Below, piece after piece: positions 58,444 to 64,000 of a stretch of 64,000 nucleotides of DNA. The DNA is from Tubulanus polymorphus (lineage: Eukaryota > Nemertea > Palaeonemertea > Tubulaniformes > Tubulanidae): NCBI RefSeq assembly GCF_964204645.1, contig NC_134031.1, forward strand, positions 13,058,501 through 13,122,500, given 5' to 3'. Numbering within the stretch: the stretch's first letter is position 1; every line of letters starts with the position of its first letter. The notes below the pieces were generated by a model. That model did not search any database. It saw nothing but the letters and a program-made list of their open reading frames with translations, and was not told the DNA's origin. Made by a program: the position numbers and the translations under genes.

Positions 58444-58927
58444 AATATGCCGATTATGATTATTTCATGCAAGTGCCACCAGTAGACTATGAAAGCACCA
58501 TACCTTCAGTACCTTCAAAGCCATTTTGACTAATCTTGGTACAGTATTTTCTACGTAATAGCCCTTATGGCTCCACATATCCAGATTATGTGTTGACCAT
58601 TAGGTTGCGCTTCTTCGAAATAGCCCTATGTCATTAACTGATGAGAATGATTTCAATGAAATCTTTGTACGCTTCCCAGTATGACATATGAACCAGTTAT
58701 GCGGAAACCCGTTATCGCTGCTATGCAGCTATATTTTTTCTGTTTGTAAATGATACCTGGTATTCAGCAGAATCTAACAAATTTATGACAGGGGAGAACA
58801 AGTCAAGTCTCCTGTGTATATATCCGTAGCTTTAGTCATTTTTCACACCTGACAATTGTCATGCTTGAGAGAGTCCTTAATGTTGTGTCTTTGAATTTAA
58901 TTTTCGATGAATAAAATTCGCTTTTAA

Positions 58928-59125
58928 CCCTTTCAGTGCATCTTCACCGCAGTGTGGTGTATAAATCAGTGATAGATTTTGCTAATACACCGCACTGCAG
59001 TGTATTGATGTTATTAGTAATAATTGATTATCCTTATCTTGAAAAATGGCAGAGCCTGTCAAACATAGTGAAATACTAGTAACTAACGATACACCGTGCC
59101 GCAGTGTAGACACACTATATCGGTA
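58928..59125. mobile_element. piggyBac-type MITE, copy 2, degenerate right end
   Basis: Begins TTAA then CCCTTTCAGTGCATC, followed by the same CACCGCAGTGTGGTGTATAAATCAGTG body as copy 1. The right part has CACCGTGCCGCAGTGTAGACACAC, inverted to the left part, but the final GAAAGGG is mutated. Confidence 0.7.
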
Positions 59126-59500
59126 TTCCCGTCAAAAAATGTTCCCTGTACTGACATGATAGCCAAGTTGCTTTAGACGACTGGCACGCGCCATAAACGA
59201 CTTTCAGAGTAAGCCCACCACCAGCTGGCGCCACCTACAATCTTTGTTATACGGCGCATTGAAGATGCATCATTTGTCATCTTTGACTGGTTAAATCCAC
59301 CGATTATTTTTACTCGGTTTCCATCCAAACAGGAAAATTCATTTAATCTGGAGATGGAGGGCGTACGTTGATTTTAAGAACAAATTCGGAAGCTAGATCG
59401 TACTATTCGAGGTGAGAGCGTTCCTTTTGGTCGGTCTTTATTCTAGCTAATTTTTCAGTAGGCCATTGGCATCCATCTTCCGTATTTTGTTGCTGGCAAT

Positions 59501-59565
59501 TTATAATAATAATAATGATAATAATCATAATAATAATAATAATAGTAATAAGTGATGATAATGAT
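59501..59565. repeat. Imperfect ATA/TAA microsatellite
   Basis: ATAATA-type repeats interrupted by G and C bases. Probably the tail of an adjacent decayed retroelement. Confidence 0.8.
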
Positions 59566-60589
59566 CATTAGTGCTTATCGAAACCAATAATCTAAGCGCT
59601 TATAGATTTTTTAGGCCTATTGTATACCACGTTGCGGTCAGAGTTTTCCACACGAAGGTCAGTCTGGGCCCTGTTGACCGACAGGCCAGTTCACCTGCGG
59701 GTTGATGAGTGGACATTGAAGGCGGACCGGGATCTGACTCAAGAAGAGTCTTCTTAGATCCCGGTCCCAGAAGGGTCTCAGAGGTCAGTCCGGGCCCAGT
59801 CGTGTTGCGGCCCCGGCCCCTTATTAAGACGTGGTCTAGAGGGTACGTTTCTTCAGGGGACTCCTCTTCCTCCGAGGGCCATAGGTCCCAAAGGTACAAC
59901 TAAGCACTATGGCCGCAAGGCTCCTTCCCGACTTGGCCGTTCCTGATAATGGTCACATAGTTTGGGATCCAATTCAATTCAAAATTTATTCAGTTATAAA
60001 TCATTTAAATGATTGAGACTTAACAGAATATAAACTTAATACAAATGTGAGTAAAAGGTTACAAAAGAGGTTCCATGAGCTCCCAGGTTCAAAGAGCTGG
60101 AGGGAGTATCATGCCCCTCAGGTAGGGTTCAGAATCATGGGCATGGATCACATGTCATGTTCTTGATCTCGATCATCGGCCAGGATCCCAGCGCTCAACC
60201 AAGGGATCCTTCCCTAGCCTCTCCCCCACTGCCCTCAATCGGGGCAATGCGAGGCAGGGTTGATTCACAAGTTTGTGAATTTTGAGAGGCGGAGTTGAAT
60301 TCGCTCAGGGCTCAAATCCTGCAGGGAGTGTCCCTGCCTCCGAAGAGGAGGATGAGGAGCAGGGGTATTGATTGTCGATAGGCAACAATTTCGATAACAT
60401 ACCCTCCAAGAATAGAGAAAACTCTTGGGATCATGCTAAACGGAGGGGAGCACCGATATTTCGGGCACTAACTTTGGGTTTGGCTTGAGGGGCTTCTCGT
60501 CGTCTCCATCGGAGTACAAATGACAAGATGCCCAGGCGATGTGGAATTCCATGGCTGGAACATCAGCCGCATAGGAATCGAGCATAATT

Positions 60590-61460
60590 ATAATAATGTT
60601 TATTTTTATATAGCATTATTCTCATTACAGACTCGTAACGTTTTACATAAAACAGGATAAGTAATATGATTAAGATATAAAACAATAAAACGATACAGAG
60701 CCATAACAACATTTCAATCATAAGTTTGATTAAAAAAGTGAGTTTTTAGCCTCTTTTTAAAAATTGACAGTGACTCGCTATCACGAATAGATTTTGGCAA
60801 TGAGTTCCACAAAGTAGGACTCGCATAACTAAAAGATTTAGAGCCAATGTTCCTCCGAGGAACTGGTTTACAGAGGATTGACCTATCCAAGCTAGAGCGA
60901 AGTTGATGGCGTGGAATGTATGGAGTTAAAAGTTCAGATAAATATTCAGGTGCTATATTATTTAGACATTTGTATGTCATTTACAATATTTTAAAATCAA
61001 TACGTTTATGAACTGGAAGCCAGTGGAGTTGTTTTAAAATCGGAGTTATATGTTCACCACGCTTCGTCCTAGTGATAAGTCTTGCAGCGTTATTTTGTAC
61101 TAACTGCAGTTTATTAAGTAATGAGTTTTAATCCAGTTAAAAGGGAATTAGCATAATCAATTCTCGAAATGACTAGCGAATTGACTGCAGTTTTACAGGT
61201 TTCAAAAACCAAAAGATGTCGTATCTTACTAAGGCAATATAGATGGAAGTTTGCGTTCATACACACACTTTACTTGTTCACCCAATGAAAAAGAATCATC
61301 AAAAACGACGCCGAGGTTGACTACACTCTTGGAACGATAGAGAGGGTGATTACTTATTGTAAGTGATATATTGACAGGCAGCTTTTTCTTTACCGGATCT
61401 GATGCAAGTAGCCTAAACTGTGTTTTTGGCTGATTTAATAGTAGCTTATTTGATTTATTA
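60590..61460 (-). mobile_element. CR1-group LINE 3' fragment
   Basis: On the minus strand LHWLPVHKRIDFKIL (then a stop), MTYKCLNNIAPEYLSELL and SFSYASPTLWNSLPKSIR define the C-terminal end of a LINE reverse transcriptase ORF. Upstream sequence to about 61460 shows decayed palm/thumb remnants. The 3' end lies near an ATTATAATAATG tail at 60590. Confidence 0.8.
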
Positions 61461-62799
61461 GTAGCTTATAAGGCATGAAGCAATTAGATTTTTTCCTGCC
61501 TCAGGATCCAATTTTCCGTGTGTTAAACCGGTTTATTATGTTAACTTCACCGCAGGTTTAAGCCACACAGCTATGTCAGCTGGGGCTTGCCAATTGCTTG
61601 GCTTACCATATCCCAAAACCCACTAATATAGCCATGCAATGTTTAGGGGAGTCACTGTGTCAAATTGAAATAGAGTCTTTCAGGCTGCCTATTTGCTGTC
61701 GAGGCTTCAGGCATATATTGAGCCCCTTTGGCCAGGCATAATTTTCTTATAGATTCCAAACTGCCTAATTCAATTAAGATGGGTCTTTTTATGGCACCAT
61801 TAGGGACAGCAGTGGAAGTCATCAGTGGGGGCATGCCTACAGGTCTACGCTTCCCACTGGTACAACGTTTTGGAGAGCAGAGCTGTCTCTGGCATTATCA
61901 GCTTCCAAAGAAACCATGATGGGGTCGAGATTCCCTGGACATGAGGTCAAGAATCGGGCAGGAGAACCATATCTTTCCTGTGGTGGAACAGGCCCTAGAA
62001 GGGGATTACGATTGCACATTGATCGATCTTTCACTTTGAACGAATTCCTGGAAGGTTTAAACATTCAAGATGACCCCGCCCAAGAAAGTGATTCAAGGTC
62101 TGAATCCCGGCCAACGAGCTGGCTGATAGGTTTAAAGGACACTCACTTCCAGTCCGCGTGCACCGTCGGTCCCGCAAATTTCTCCGGGTGAAGTGGCGGG
62201 AGGGGCATACCAATTCAGTGCTCTACCATTCGAATGCTAGCAGCCTCGGTTGGTGAGACTCGCCCAATGCCGTCTCCTGTCTCAGAGTACTTTTATTTAC
62301 CTGGATGTCCGTAAGATTATCAAGCGTGCTCTGCAGCGTCGAAGGTATGGCAGGCCAGCAAGTCGTGCGATGGGCTCCAGTTCGTAACCCTACGTCGTCC
62401 CGTCAGATACAATCACGTGCTCGAGCCTGTCGGCCTCCAAGCACAATCCGTCAGACGGGCGTCATGATCTCGCATACACGCACACCCACAGGACGCCCCA
62501 GCGATGGTCGGTGGCGACCTGTTTGGCATGGATGCACGATGAATGATATCAGGCGCGTGCGACTTGTAACTTAAGTCAATGTTGGGACGGTCTACTCATA
62601 GTTCCTTCCCCGGCCCTAGTAGCGGGCTTCACGTGGTGGATGTCAATCTCCTAAGGGACACATCCCTAGCCCAATCCAGACGCTGATTCACCCATTCAGG
62701 GACCCCAGCCGTTGCGGATGGGGGCCCAATTAGAAGGGTCTTCACACAGACAATTCGGCAGTCAGGGTCTACCTCTTGAATCAGGGAGGAACAAGATCT

Positions 62800-63015
62800 C
62801 GCACGTCACTGTTCACCATAGGTGGACCTTGTCTCAGCCAGTCGTGTATCAAGTCAGATCACTGGTAGGTTGGCCCAATCTGGATCTGTTGGCCACCAGG
62901 TGCCCAGGGTTCGTCTGCCAATTTCCAGACCGCAGGGCTTTTGCCGTGGAGGCATTCTCTAGGATGGAAAACGTCCTCATTAATTACGCTTTCCCCCTAT
63001 TCCCGGATAGTCTGG
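62800..63015 (+). pseudogene. DIRS-type RNase H remnant
   Basis: In one frame the motifs WTLSQPVVYQV, PNLDLLATR, CQFPDRRAFAVEAFSR and INYAFPLFP occur in the order and spacing of DIRS RNase H, in which a DLFA.R-type and a YAFPP-type block are diagnostic. Flanking frames are broken. Confidence 0.65.
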
Positions 63016-64000
63016 GTGTTCGAGAGGGTGGAGGATGTGCACAGCTGCGAATTGGTCCTCGTGGCTTGATACTGGACAGCTCAGGTGTGGTTTAAAACCT
63101 GGTCAATAAACTGATTTTTCTGTCAGGGTTATCCGAAGGAATTCTAGCATCAAGAGACTCAACAGGGACCGTATAGTTAAGATGGAATTTTTGTCGCTCT
63201 GGGATATGGCGGATCTTCTCCATCCCATGGTAGCGAAGTTATCGGACCACTTTCATTTTCTGGTTAGCCAGAAACAGTTAAGTGGTTACAATTAAGGGTA
63301 CCGGTCTGCTTTTAATGTATATGCAATTTCACATAAATACACTTCGAGCCGCCTTTTCTACGGATGGCAGTGGCATGTCCAGGTTGACTTGTATGCTCTC
63401 TCTGGCTATGACCGCAGGCAGCTCGGCGGTTCACGCTCAATCAGTCGGGCCCATATATTTTGGGTCTGGGGGATTGAGATGTGACACTTCGTCCTAGGTT
63501 TCCTTTTTATCGATGGATCAGTAATCCTCGCCAGCAGTAGCTGGGTCTTGGAAGGTAGAGTTCGCGGTTCAGGGTCGCAGAGGACTTACCTGATTGGAGT
63601 TTGTGCTCTGTGCTCCCTGAAGAGGTTTTTAGAGAAGACTGAACTAATTTGGGAGTCCAGTGAGAGTTTGTCTTTCCCAGAAGCGGGGGATCACTCTTGA
63701 GGGGATTTGGAGGCTGAGTGGCTCGGTGGATTACGTCAGTGGTTAGTGGTTATTGGTTATTAACTAGATGTTAAACCACGAGAACCTGGCGTAAACCAGG
63801 CTTCGTACCAGGTACGATCGTTAGCCTCTTCCTGGGCCGTGTTCAATCAAGTATCAAGTCGATCAAGTATGCAAGCGGCATTCTGGTCAGGTTCGCCCAT
63901 ATTCTCCTTGAAGGACATTTCGGGTCAGTTGGTAAGTCTCTCGGAGGTTGTTCCGGGGGTTTTTAGCACAAGGGCTGAGTTACCCAGCAACGGTTGGATT

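Larger units (their letters stand above)
56258..58745 (-). mobile_element. Helitron-like non-autonomous element, copy 2, with nested insertions
   Basis: It aligns on the minus strand with 11065-12852. The 3' end (at 56258) is GGGTTTCTGCGAAGTAGC then AAAACCCTAA followed by T. The block nearest the 3' end shares GGTCAGAC, AGCTGTTAGTAGT, AGACCCGATAGC-type words with copy 1. Two insertions interrupt it: a 200 bp piggyBac-type MITE (56728-56927) and a 1,068 bp hAT-type element (57376-58443). It sits immediately after DHX16 exon 4, 28 bp past the donor. Confidence 0.68.
59640..64000 (+). mobile_element. DIRS-like retrotransposon relic
   Basis: The recognisable landmark is an RNase H-like segment at about 62818-63012 (LSQPVVYQV, WPNLDLLATR, PDRRAFAVEAFSRM, YAFPLFP), a pattern characteristic of DIRS-type elements. 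GC-rich sequence at 59640-59960 and 60050-60590 with short frames may be the 5' (gag) part, and 61500-62700 shattered reverse transcriptase, but this is inference. The region is cut by a minus-strand LINE at 60590-61460 and by the window end. No tyrosine recombinase could be read. Confidence 0.5.

Noticed and set aside
59709-59903. GC-rich 64-codon frame that might be a host exon
   Set aside because: No splice sites in suitable places. It lies within the DIRS-like relic and is better explained as part of that element.

Overview
This is a piece of an animal nuclear genome: genes carry GT-AG introns, coding density is very low, and transposable elements fill most introns. Three host genes can be recognised. 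They are a single-coding-exon member of the DHCR7/sterol reductase family (326-1738, +), a complete eight-exon OTUD3-type deubiquitinase (26571 down to 7736, -), and the first four exons of the spliceosomal DEAH helicase DHX16/PRP2 (44752-56230, +; the helicase core lies beyond the window). The mobile elements (BEL/Pao, DIRS-like, CR1-group LINEs, PIF/Harbinger, hAT, a piggyBac-type MITE, Helitron-like elements, and pearl-like elements with tandem cores and ACGG-type motifs) fit a marine invertebrate. A mollusc or other lophotrochozoan, or a non-vertebrate deuterostome, is most likely, but I cannot name the species.

Layout. 1-1738: sterol reductase gene. 1739-7700: intergenic, with an inverted SINE pair, a 50-52 bp minisatellite, a small inverted-repeat element and one pearl-like element. 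7736-26571: OTUD3; its introns hold a Harbinger MITE, several hAT-type elements with readable target-site duplications, a Helitron-like copy, a large 146 bp-monomer array and a pyrimidine-rich fold-back. 26876-28535: two pearl-like pieces in opposite orientation. 28808-31717: a nearly complete but dead Harbinger transposon whose two genes interlock on opposite strands. 32255-33700: CR1-group LINE. 34671-36172: diverged tandem duplication with hairpins. 36190-40020: gene-poor. 40021-42945: broken BEL/Pao element. 42981-44198: pearl-like element. 44752-56230: DHX16 5' part; its 9.8 kb third intron contains a fold-back, a pearl-like element split by a BEL/Pao retrotransposon (5 bp duplication CCATA), and a LINE nested inside that. 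56258-58745: second Helitron-like copy, opened by a piggyBac-type MITE and a hAT-type element; the first copy at 11065-12852 preserves the unfilled sites. 59640-64000: DIRS-like relic with a LINE fragment.

The main hunt result is that two sequence-unrelated repeat families share one architecture: a terminal hairpin, an adjacent GACGG/CCGTC microsatellite, and a core of about 146-154 bp tandem monomers carrying a CCCCCTGGTGG-like word that resembles the core of the animal CTCF site. These look like pearl/Helentron-type non-autonomous elements. All names rest on reading the sequence by eye; no database search was run.
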